NCBI RefSeq assembly: GCF_900086595.1
Contig: NZ_LT575472.1
Coordinates: 3,155,124-3,219,123, forward strand
Source of the DNA: Clostridium nigeriense
Lineage (GTDB): Bacteria > Bacillota > Clostridia > Clostridiales > Clostridiaceae
Direction: 5' to 3'
DNA: 64,000 nucleotides
Positions 26,703-35,075 of the stretch are shown here, one piece after another. Made by a program: the position numbers and the translations under genes. Each line of letters opens with the position of its first letter. Position 1 is the stretch's first letter. The notes beneath the pieces are model-generated. The model was not told where the DNA came from. It worked only from the letters and a program-made list of their open reading frames with translations, and made no database searches.

Positions 26703-28523
26703 ATGAATAACAAAAAATTACTAACAACAAAAGAAGTCGCTGTAGCATTAGATGTATCAGAATCTACTATAAGAAGATGGGCAGATTCTGGCTATTTACC
26801 TTGCTATAGGGTAGGTGAATCTAAATACAGAAAATTTAATGCTAATGATATTGAAAAAATCAAATCTGAAATTTATTCAAATAGCAGTTCACTTAATAAA
26901 GAAGGCGTTTCCAAAGATTCACAAATAATCAAAAATAATATACCACCTTTGCCACATCCATCACATTACTTGATGCATAGGTATTGGGGGCGTAAGGCTC
27001 ATAATGTTGTAAGTGAATACATAAAAAACTTTACCGATGAAGGTGATATTGTTCTTGATCCCTTTATGGGTAGTGGATTAACAAATGTTGAAAGTTCAAA
27101 ACTGAATAGAAAATCTATCGGTGTTGATCTTAATCCAATGTCTGTATTTATTGTTAAAAACACTTTGAGCAAGGTAGATTTAAATGCTTTTAAGGAGCAT
27201 TTTAAAATTATTTATAATACTATGTATGAAGAATTTCATACTCTATATTTCACTAAATGCCCTAACTGTGGTAGCATTTGTCAAGTTGAAATATACGTAT
27301 GGGAACAAGACTCCTTAGTTAGAGTTAGAGCTAAATGTGGAGAGCACGGCCTATTCATTAAAGATGCAGATGAATTTGATAACCAAAAGGTAAATGAATA
27401 CATAGAACTTTTTAATAGACTTGAAATGTCTGGTGAATTGGAATATCCTAAAGACCCTATCATGCAATATGTTAAAAGAAGTGGACGTGAGCGTATTGAT
27501 GAATTATTTACCCAACGTGCTCTGATAATTCTATCTTATCTTAGAAAGCAGATATTAAACATTGAAGATGAAAATATTAAAAATTTATTTCTATTATGTT
27601 TTACTTCTATGTTACCTAATGTTTCTAGGATGATTCCTGGAGATATAAAGAATTGTACTTATAAGTCTGGATGGGTAATTAGTAAATTTTGGACTCCAAC
27701 AGTTCATACCGAAAGAAACATATTTACATGTTTTAATTTACGCTTTAAGACAATTTTAAAAGGGAAACTTGAGTTAAAAGGTATTGATTCAAATTTAGCT
27801 ACATTCTACAATATGGATTCATCTCATTTAGATAACATTGAATCTAATAGCATTGATTACATATTTACTGATCCACCTTATGGAGAAAGTATAGCATATT
27901 TTGCACTAAGCCATTTTTGGAACTGTTGGTTGAATTTCAAAGTCGATTATAAAGATGAAATAATAATTGATTCTTATAGGGATAAGGACTATGCTGATTA
28001 TGATTTAAGAATTAAAAAGGCTTATAAAGAAATGTATAGAGTATTAAAGCCTAATCATTATATGTCCTTCACTTTTCATAACAGAGACCTAAATATATGG
28101 AAATCCATCTTAGAAGGTTGCCTAGATGCTGGATTTGAATTAATGGGAATTGTACTCCAATCTCAAGCGGTCTCTTCAGGTACACAAGGTATTAATAAGA
28201 AAAATACTTTAACTGGAGATTTTGTTTACAACTTCAAGAAAGTTGCTCCAAATAAAAACAAACATAGTTATCAATATCTTCCAAACGCTGAGGAATTTAT
28301 ATTGACTACTATACGAGATTTTTTAATTAAAAAGAACGGTGCTACTTCATCTCAGCTTTACGAATATCTCATTCCAATAATAGCCAAAAACCACGCTTAC
28401 TGTAATAATGACGGCAAAGTTATAAATATAGATAATTTGATAAAGAAAAATTTTGAGTATATAGAAATAACAAATTTAGGGAATAAAGGACTAGGTGAAA
28501 ATTACAAATGGATAGTAAAATAA
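26703..28523 (+). CDS. DNA methyltransferase (N4-C/N6-A class) with N-terminal MerR-like HTH
   Basis: 606 residues. Residues 1-60 are an excisionase/MerR-type HTH (LTTKEVAVALDVSESTIRRW, then GYLPCYRVG). The catalytic part has motif I DPFMGSGLTNVESSKL (about 119-134) and motif IV TDPPYGES (about 392-399), the DPPY form of amino-methyltransferases. Between them CPNCGSIC with a later Cys-Gly-Glu-His suggests a zinc ribbon. GGAGG precedes the ATG. It is divergent from the McrBC-like operon and overlaps the cytosine methyltransferase gene by 16 bp. The fused HTH suggests that the enzyme also represses its own divergent promoter region. Confidence 0.88.
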   Translation: MNNKKLLTTKEVAVALDVSESTIRRWADSGYLPCYRVGESKYRKFNANDIEKIKSEIYSNSSSLNKEGVSKDSQIIKNNIPPLPHPSHYLMHRYWGRKAHNVVSEYIKNFTDEGDIVLDPFMGSGLTNVESSKLNRKSIGVDLNPMSVFIVKNTLSKVDLNAFKEHFKIIYNTMYEEFHTLYFTKCPNCGSICQVEIYVWEQDSLVRVRAKCGEHGLFIKDADEFDNQKVNEYIELFNRLEMSGELEYPKDPIMQYVKRSGRERIDELFTQRALIILSYLRKQILNIEDENIKNLFLLCFTSMLPNVSRMIPGDIKNCTYKSGWVISKFWTPTVHTERNIFTCFNLRFKTILKGKLELKGIDSNLATFYNMDSSHLDNIESNSIDYIFTDPPYGESIAYFALSHFWNCWLNFKVDYKDEIIIDSYRDKDYADYDLRIKKAYKEMYRVLKPNHYMSFTFHNRDLNIWKSILEGCLDAGFELMGIVLQSQAVSSGTQGINKKNTLTGDFVYNFKKVAPNKNKHSYQYLPNAEEFILTTIRDFLIKKNGATSSQLYEYLIPIIAKNHAYCNNDGKVINIDNLIKKNFEYIEITNLGNKGLGENYKWIVK

Positions 28524-29689
28524 ATAAAAACAAAAAAAAATATAATGCTTTAGATCTTTTTTGTGGGGCTGGTGGTTTTTCTATTGGAATGGAACAGGCA
28601 GGAATAAATGTTGTTGCCTCAATTGAATTTAACCCTCAAATTGCAGAAACTTATAAATATAATAATCCTCAAACACAATTAATTGTAGATGATATAAGAT
28701 TCATTAAGGCATCAAATGATGATATTGATATCTCGTTACCTGTACATGAACATGGTTTCCAAAATATAAAACAAATATTTGATAAAAAAGCCTTAACTTG
28801 TGACATAATTTTTGGTGGTCCACCTTGTCAAGGTTTTAGCATGGCTGGTAGGCGTATTAGATGCAATGCTAGGTTTCTTGAAGATGAACGAAATTATCTC
28901 TTTAAAGAATTTATTAGAATGGTAAAATATCTAAAACCTAAAGTCTTTGTTATTGAAAACGTGCCTGGCATTCTAAACTATAATTATGGGGCTGTTAAAA
29001 AAGAAATTTATGAAACTTTTTTAAATTTAGGATACGATGTTCATGCGGAAGTTTTATGTGCTGCTGATTATGGTGTTCCACAAATGAGAAAAAGAGCTAT
29101 CTTTATAGGTAATAATCTTGGAATATGCTCAAAAGATTTTTTTCCACCAGCTACACATTCTAAAGAAAAATATATATCTGTTATGGATGCAATTAGCGAT
29201 CTTCCAGCATTAAATTCTGGTGAGGGCGTTGATGATATTCCTTATTCTACCAATACAACTTTAACAGATTACCAGAAAAAACTAAAAAATCCACATGGAT
29301 TAATATATAATCATATAAGTTCTCAGCACAAGCCAGAAACTATAGAACTCTTAAAAATGATAAATGAAGGGCAAACAATGAAAGATTTGCCTGAACAATA
29401 TAGAACTAAATCAGTCCATAGCGGTGCTTATGGCAGAATGGAAGGAAATTCTCCTGCTTATACTCTTACAACACGTTTAAACACTCCATCAGTAGGAAGA
29501 ATAACGCACCCTAAACAGCATAGGACAATTACTCCTCGAGAGGCTGCAAGGATTCAATCTTTCCCTGATAGATATAAATTTATTGGTGATATAACTTCAC
29601 TTGGTATGCAAATTGGTAACGCAGTACCTCCATTTCTTGCCGAAGCTATAGGTAAACACATAGTTAAAATATTAGATGATTATAATTAA
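28508..29689 (+). CDS. DNA (cytosine-5)-methyltransferase
   Basis: 393 residues with all main m5C motifs in order: I LDLFCGAGGFSIGMEQAG (about 13-30), IV GGPPCQGFSMAGRR with the catalytic Cys near 107, VI FVIENVPGIL, VIII YGVPQMRKRAIFIG, then a target recognition region and IX-X ending in LGMQIGNAVPPFLAEAIG. The first ATG lies within the preceding methyltransferase gene with AGGTGA nine bases upstream, so the two are coupled. Two methyltransferases of different chemistry next to a McrBC-like pair fit an asymmetric recognition site whose strands are modified separately. Confidence 0.94.
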   Translation: MDSKINKNKKKYNALDLFCGAGGFSIGMEQAGINVVASIEFNPQIAETYKYNNPQTQLIVDDIRFIKASNDDIDISLPVHEHGFQNIKQIFDKKALTCDIIFGGPPCQGFSMAGRRIRCNARFLEDERNYLFKEFIRMVKYLKPKVFVIENVPGILNYNYGAVKKEIYETFLNLGYDVHAEVLCAADYGVPQMRKRAIFIGNNLGICSKDFFPPATHSKEKYISVMDAISDLPALNSGEGVDDIPYSTNTTLTDYQKKLKNPHGLIYNHISSQHKPETIELLKMINEGQTMKDLPEQYRTKSVHSGAYGRMEGNSPAYTLTTRLNTPSVGRITHPKQHRTITPREAARIQSFPDRYKFIGDITSLGMQIGNAVPPFLAEAIGKHIVKILDDYN

Positions 29690-29743
29690 CATACTTTAAA
29701 AGACTCTATATAATTCTGTATAATTATTCTTTTTATTATTTTC

Positions 29744-29781
29744 ATATTACAGGAAATTTTGATTTCCTGTAATATTTTTTT
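29744..29781 (+). terminator. Terminator of the methyltransferase operon
   Basis: ATATTACAGGAAAT (29744-29757) and ATTTCCTGTAATAT (29762-29775) form a perfect 14-base stem with a 4-base loop, followed by seven T. Confidence 0.92.
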
Positions 29782-30261
29782 ATCAAATACTAATATTAAT
29801 TTTTATAAAAATATAGATAAAATATTCCACTAGTTTTTAATTTTTTTACTTGCTTGTATATTAAAGCATTTAAATCTAGCTTTTATATAAATATTTTTTT
29901 CTGGAGAGAACTGAAATAAGTAGACATTATATCAGTTAGCAGTTTCTATAATATATTTCCCTTATCATTTTTATTTAAGACTATCTATCCCGCTAATTCT
30001 ATATTAGATTTATGAACTTTTTATAAACATTTTAATCCATACATTCTATTACTCTTTTTTTAACAACTTCATTCTTTAATAAATTAAAATTTCAGCCTCA
30101 TTTCACAATTTTCAGAATATATTTTAAACCTTACCTAAACATATATAATTTATAATAATTACTACAATTGGACTAATAAAATCTAATATATGTCCAGCAT
30201 AAAAAAGAAACTGATTTTTTAGTTTCTATACTTCTTCAATAACCATTATATTACTTTCTAG
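29782..30261. other. AT-rich intergenic region
   Basis: 480 bases with stops in all frames and no ribosome binding site. The only structure is the hairpin AGAAACT (30206-30212) / AGTTTCT (30221-30227), whose minus-strand exit is T-rich, a terminator for the small ORF at 30262-30363. Confidence 0.6.
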
Positions 30262-30363
30262 CTATTCTCCATAATTTTGGCATTCTTTTTTCCATTCTCC
30301 AGTTTTATCATCCGTATAAGTTGAGTAATCTTCACAGCCACATTTTTCACATTTTATATGCAT
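30262..30363 (-). CDS. Small zinc-ribbon-like peptide
   Basis: 33 codons starting MHIKCEKCGCEDYSTY, with CxxC at 5-8 and another Cys at 10 and 28. AAGGAGG stands upstream but only two bases from the ATG, which is tighter than normal, so the start is doubtful. A terminator follows. Resembles the first knuckle of a zinc ribbon; could be a truncated gene. Confidence 0.45.
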   Translation of the reverse strand: MHIKCEKCGCEDYSTYTDDKTGEWKKECQNYGE

Positions 30364-30432
30364 ATCCTCCTTATGTAATAAATTAAATAAAACTCTATTA
30401 ACTCTTACTTATTTAATTATAAATTAATTAAC

Positions 30433-32073
30433 TTACATCATTAACTGAACTTCTTTTGCTTTAAATACTATAAGTAACTTCTTTATATTAGCTATTACTC
30501 TATTTAATAGTTCTGTTTCATACTTTTTATATTCTATTTGTTTTCTTGCTTCTTCTATTAATTCTTCTATTGATTTTTTATTTGTTTTTCTTGCTCTTTT
30601 AAATTCTATGATTATTCCTGGTTTATTTATATCTTTTGGTATTAGCATTACATCATATTTTCCGTATCCTGATTCTCTATCTGATAAAACCTAATGTGTT
30701 CTATTTAAAGATACTAACATTCCAAGAACAAAGCTATGATCTACCTTTTCTGGATCTTCTCCAGATACATCAAAGTAACTTAATGACTTTTCTACATAAT
30801 CTATAAATATTTCTTCAAATACTTCATAATCAAAGTTTACTAAAGTTTTGGTATTTCATTTTATTATGATGCTATATAACTTTCACTTTACCAATCTCTA
30901 ATTATTTTTTCATACATATATTTAACTTCTAAGTTCGGAATCTTTAAACTATAATATATCTCTATATCTTCTCTTCTTTTTCCTACAACTTTTAAATATC
31001 CAGCCATTAATAAAAAGCTCCATATATTATCTTCATTAAGTTCTATATCTGCCATTATTATATTTTCATCTATAGAATTCCCACTAAGTAGTTCTTCAAA
31101 GAATTTTTTAAGGTTTCACTACCTTTAGCTAAAATTGTTTTTATTATTTTATTTTCTGAAGTATTTACCCAGTAAGGCATAAAGTCGCTATCTTTATCCT
31201 TTAAATAAGATAAAACATACCATGGATTATAAATTACTGTACTTCCAAAAATATATCCGTTATACCACCTTTTAAATTCTTCTCTTTGCTCTATTACATT
31301 AAAAGCATTTAATATTTTCTCTATTTCCCCATCTGTAAATCCAAAATGTTTTGAATATCGTTCTTTAAGAATAGAATAAACCTGTATATTATTAAGTCCT
31401 GAAAATATAAATTCTCTAGCTACTCTTAATATCCCTGTAAGCATAGCTTTTTCTAAATATATATTATCCTTTAAAGTATTAGATAAAAAGTTTCTCATAA
31501 AATTAATTGCTTCATCATAAATTCCAGAAAAATAACTATGTTAGATTGGTGTATCATATTTATCTATTTAAAAAATAACTTTTTCCCCATGATATTCATA
31601 AAGATATTTACATAAATTTTTCAATGATAATTCTAATTCTGCCATTCTGTAATCACTATTAATTATTTTATTAAAGAAATCTTTAACTTGTTTATCCTTT
31701 AAATTACTATAAACTTCCTTATGTTCATTATATATTTCTGTTATAAACCATTTAATTCTTTCAATAAGCGACTTAAATCATTATGTTTTTCGTCTTTAAA
31801 AGTTAAATATATAGTTAGATATATTCCTTGTCCTTTCATTATATATTCTTCTTTTTCTATAAGAAGATTATTAAACAGATGTCTTCTATCTTCATCATAT
31901 TTTTCAACGAAATATCTTATCAAGAGTTTTCCAAAACCTTAGTGATATTGGAATCAAAATCACTTGTGATGGATCTTATAAAAATTCCTTTATTAAAAGA
32001 GTTTTATCTACAAAATATCTATCATCTTTAATAATTGTTTTAAATCACTTTGGCCTAAAGCTACCTTTTTCAT
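30433..32073 (-). pseudogene. Decayed AAA-ATPase-like/PD-(D/E)XK nuclease-like gene
   Basis: Reading from an ATG at 32073 (MKKVALGQSDLKQLL), protein-like pieces occur in different frames: residues like IRYFVEKYDEDRRHLF (31741-31923), a 142-codon piece with RWYNGYIFG and YNPWYVLSYL (31070-31498), and a final piece with GIIIEFKRA (30433-30648). Together they follow the order of the large clostridial family with an N-terminal AAA-ATPase-like domain (pfam09820) and C-terminal PD-(D/E)XK-like nuclease domain (pfam08011). At least four frameshifts or stops separate the pieces and the P-loop part is not recoverable, so it is not functional. These genes occur in many copies in clostridia and decay often. 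Confidence 0.8.
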
Positions 32074-32230
32074 ACTTTACATATTCTTTCTATTTAATAA
32101 TGTCTTTGTTAATGAACAAAAAATTATTATATCATATTCTATAATATCTATCCTTACCTCATTTTAATTAGTATATTTAAAACTTCTATAGATTTAATCT
32201 TATAATATTCAATAAAAAAGGACATCAAAA

Positions 32231-32256
32231 AAGGTTGTAATTTGCACTACAACCTT
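32231..32256 (-). terminator. Terminator of the zinc-ribbon gene
   Basis: AAGGTTGTA (32231-32239) pairs with TACAACCTT (32248-32256); on the minus strand a T-run follows. Confidence 0.88.
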
Positions 32257-32269
32257 CAACAATCTAAAA

Positions 32270-32422
32270 TTATCTTCTATTTTGTTCTTTTTTTGCTCTT
32301 CTACAAGATATACATCTTGTTGGTTCATTTGTGAATCCTTTTTCTTTGTAGAATTCTTGTTCTCCTACTGAAAATATGAATTCGCTTCCGCAATCTCTGC
32401 ATGATAAAGTTTTATCTGACAT
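32270..32422 (-). CDS. Zinc-ribbon domain protein
   Basis: 50 residues: LSCRDCGSEFIFSVGEQEFY near the start and TRCISCRRAKKEQ near the end give two CxxC knuckles about 28 residues apart, the pattern of the small probable-zinc-binding (zf-trcl) proteins common in Firmicutes. Basic C-terminus suggests nucleic-acid or ribosome association. AGGAGG precedes the ATG and a terminator follows, so it is a complete single-gene unit missed by length cut-offs. Confidence 0.9.
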   Translation of the reverse strand: MSDKTLSCRDCGSEFIFSVGEQEFYKEKGFTNEPTRCISCRRAKKEQNRR

Positions 32423-32609
32423 AAATATTCCTCCTAAAATTAAAGATTCTAAATTGATATATAATCTCTAATTACTGAGAAACTATTTATCCAATCGAAA
32501 CTTTCTTTGTTAGCTTTTTGCTACTATCTAATAATAACATACTATTATTTATATCGCAAGTAAATTTTCTGAATTTTTTAAATTTATTTTAAACTTATTT
32601 TAAAAATCT

Positions 32610-33962
32610 TTATAATCCTTGTTTTTCAATAGACTTCATTTTCTTGAAGTAATATATTCCAAGAGGAATTGATGCTGAAAGCCAAGCTACTGGATCAGCT
32701 AAACATATTCCTGTATAGTCTAAAAATTTTGGTAAAATAAATGCTACTAAACCTCTAGCTATAAGTTCATAAGCTCCTGCCATCATTGGCACAAAGGATT
32801 CACCCATACCTTGAAGTGCATTTCTATATATAAATATTAATCCTAAAGGTATAAAGAATATAGCTGAGTAATTAAGACACTCTTGAGCATAAGCTAAAAT
32901 AGTTGCATTTGGGTTTTCAATAAATAAACCTACAAAGAATTTTCCTCCAAATACTAGGATAAGCCCTGCTATAATACTTGTAATTACAGATATTTCTGTA
33001 CACTTCTTTACCCCTTCTTTTATACGCTTATAGTTTTTAGCTCCTAAGTTTTGTCCACAGTATGTTGCCATAGTTACACCAAAGGTAATTGCTGGTTGCA
33101 TAACTATTTGTAAAACTTTTGAAGCTGCTGTATAAGCTGCTATTGCTGTAGAACCAAAAACATTTAAAGCTCCTTGTACTATCATAATTCCAATTGCGGT
33201 TATAGAAAATTGTAATGCCATTGGAATACCTATTTTTAAATGCTTTATATATACTCTTTTCTTAACTTTAAAGTCATTTCTTTTTAACCTTAAAATATTA
33301 TATTTGCTATATGTATAAACTATACATAATATGCCTGAAACCCCTTGAGAGATTATTGTTGCCCAAGCTGCTCCTGCAACTCCCATAGAAAAATTAACTA
33401 TAAATACTATATCTAAAATTATATTTAATATTGATGCTACTATTAAGAAATACAACGGAGTCTTACTATCTCCTAATGCTCTTAATATTCCTGAAATTAT
33501 ATTATAAACTACAGTTGCTATAGTTCCCGCATAAATAATTACTATATAACTATAGGCATCTACCATTATATTTTCTGGAGTATTCATTAAATGAAGCATA
33601 GGTTTAGCTAATAAAACACTTACTATTGTTATTATAGCTGTTGCTATTAAGGATAAAACCAATGCACTTGAAGTTGCTTTTTTTAATCCTTCTTCATCTT
33701 TTGCTCCAAACTTTTGAGAAACTAAAACAGAAAAACCACTTGTTAGTCCTACAACAAACCCATTTATTAAAAATGACATTGATCCAGTAGACCCAACTGC
33801 TGCTAATGCATCTACTCCTATAAATCTACCAACTATAATAGTATCTACCATACTATAAAATTGTTGAAATATATTCCCTATAAGTAGTGGTATTGAAAAT
33901 AATAGTATTAATTTAACCGGATTCCCAGTTGTCATATCTTTTGTCATATTTTTTGCCATCAC
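32610..33962 (-). CDS. MATE family efflux transporter (second copy in window)
   Basis: About 450 residues, 12 predicted helices, with the family's N-terminal pattern LFSIPLLIGNIFQQFYSMVDTIIVGRFIG. The frame begins with GTG (33962) next to ATG (33959); GGAG is eight bases before the GTG and eleven before the ATG, so GTG is slightly favoured. Sequence is clearly different from the MATE gene in the ArsR operon, so this is not a recent duplication. Single gene; substrate unknown. Confidence 0.93.
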   Translation of the reverse strand: MMAKNMTKDMTTGNPVKLILLFSIPLLIGNIFQQFYSMVDTIIVGRFIGVDALAAVGSTGSMSFLINGFVVGLTSGFSVLVSQKFGAKDEEGLKKATSSALVLSLIATAIITIVSVLLAKPMLHLMNTPENIMVDAYSYIVIIYAGTIATVVYNIISGILRALGDSKTPLYFLIVASILNIILDIVFIVNFSMGVAGAAWATIISQGVSGILCIVYTYSKYNILRLKRNDFKVKKRVYIKHLKIGIPMALQFSITAIGIMIVQGALNVFGSTAIAAYTAASKVLQIVMQPAITFGVTMATYCGQNLGAKNYKRIKEGVKKCTEISVITSIIAGLILVFGGKFFVGLFIENPNATILAYAQECLNYSAIFFIPLGLIFIYRNALQGMGESFVPMMAGAYELIARGLVAFILPKFLDYTGICLADPVAWLSASIPLGIYYFKKMKSIEKQGL

Positions 33963-34271
33963 TTAATACTCTCCTATATATTTATTCTCAATTATATAGA
34001 ATAACATTTCTTCGGAAAATAATAAAGTGTTTATTTAAGTATTTTCATTTATTACATTATGTTAAGTAAAATAAGGCTGCCCAAAGGACAGCCACGTTAA
34101 TGTAATTAATAATTGATAATGGATAGTTGATAATCGTTGAAGTAATTTGTTCTAAATTACCAAAACCCATTTTTCTAATTTCAAAATTTATTATAAAAAA
34201 CTTTATTTGAAAAAAACTCCACAGGAGTTTTCTCCTGAATTCTATATTATTCATTCTATATTCTACATTTC
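33963..34271. other. Intergenic region with repeat-like hairpin DNA
   Basis: 308 bases. Contains a terminator-like stem GGCTGCCC (34075-34082) / GGACAGCC (34086-34093) with T-rich minus exit, and hairpins GTAATTT/AAATTAC (34142-34160) and AAAACTCC/GGAGTTTT (34211-34232). Flanks are rich in TTGATAAT and TTCTATATT-type repeats. It looks like the same class of non-coding clostridial repeat as 4724-4842, though without clear terminal repeats. A 65-codon frame here lacks a ribosome binding site. Confidence 0.5.
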
Positions 34272-35000
34272 TTAACGGTGTTTTCTGTGACTTCTTGAAG
34301 ATCGTCTACTATCTTGATTTTGAGTAGGGTTCATTCCACCATTCATATTGCCATTCATTCCGCCACCATTCATAGAATTAAAGAACATTGCTAAAGGATC
34401 CATTTGAGAGCCATTTTGGTCATTCATATTAGGCTGATTTTGTTGTCCTTGTTGGTTTGGTTGACTTTGTTGTGCTCCTGAATTTCCACCATTCATTAAC
34501 ATGTTCATTAATTGATTCATATCAACGCTGTTATTTCTATTGCCATTTTGGTTTCTTTGTTGTTGCTGTTGTTGTGGTTGTTGATTTAATCCATTCATAA
34601 ACATTGCTAAAGGATTGTTGTTCATATTAGGATTCATATTACCATTCATATTATTTGGCATCATATTATTTCCGCCCATTAACATACTTAATAATTGATT
34701 CATACCATTTCCTTGGTTCATATTATTTCCTTGTGGCATACCAGTCATTCCTCCACCCATTCCAGGCATTCCTCCGCCCATTCCATTCATAAGCATGGAT
34801 AAAGGATTGTTACCTTGACCTTGTGCTCCTCGTTGTCCTCCCATTCCACCCATCATAGATCCAAAAAGCATATTCATAAGTGGATTTCCACCTAGTCCTC
34901 CAAGGGGGTTTCCTCCACCACCCATACCTGGCATTCCTCCACCCATTCCTGGCATTCCGCCTCCCATAAGTCCTCTAAAAAGCATATCCATCATTTGCAT
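34272..35000 (-). CDS. Methionine/glycine/asparagine-rich low-complexity protein
   Basis: 242 residues, of which I count 43 Met (about 18%), with Gly, Asn and Gln making most of the rest. Repeated short blocks alternate flexible GGGMPGMGGG stretches with amphipathic hydrophobic blocks: NPLMNMLFGSMM, NPLSMLMNGM, MNQLLSMLMGG, NPLAMFMNGL, MNQLMNMLMNGG, DPLAMFFNSMN. A Gln run (about 145) and a basic tail RRSSRSHRKHR follow. There is no signal peptide, membrane helix or cysteine. AGGAG precedes the ATG, and the frame is open over its full length, so it is expressed. Composition suggests a self-associating or phase-separating protein, or a methionine-based copper or oxidant buffer. I recognise no family. 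Confidence 0.8.
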   Translation of the reverse strand: MQMMDMLFRGLMGGGMPGMGGGMPGMGGGGNPLGGLGGNPLMNMLFGSMMGGMGGQRGAQGQGNNPLSMLMNGMGGGMPGMGGGMTGMPQGNNMNQGNGMNQLLSMLMGGNNMMPNNMNGNMNPNMNNNPLAMFMNGLNQQPQQQQQQRNQNGNRNNSVDMNQLMNMLMNGGNSGAQQSQPNQQGQQNQPNMNDQNGSQMDPLAMFFNSMNGGGMNGNMNGGMNPTQNQDSRRSSRSHRKHR

Positions 35001-35075
35001 ATGGTTATCTCCTATTTTATTACTGTTACTATATAAATATTTATCTAACCACTAATTTGCTACATAAATAATAAT

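Noticed and set aside
30433..31498. Two ORFs of 71 and 142 codons as separate genes
   Set aside because: They are consecutive parts of one decayed gene in different frames and lack ribosome binding sites.
34057..34254. 65-codon minus ORF after the Met-rich gene
   Set aside because: Lies in hairpin-rich repeat DNA, has no Shine-Dalgarno site, and spans a terminator stem.
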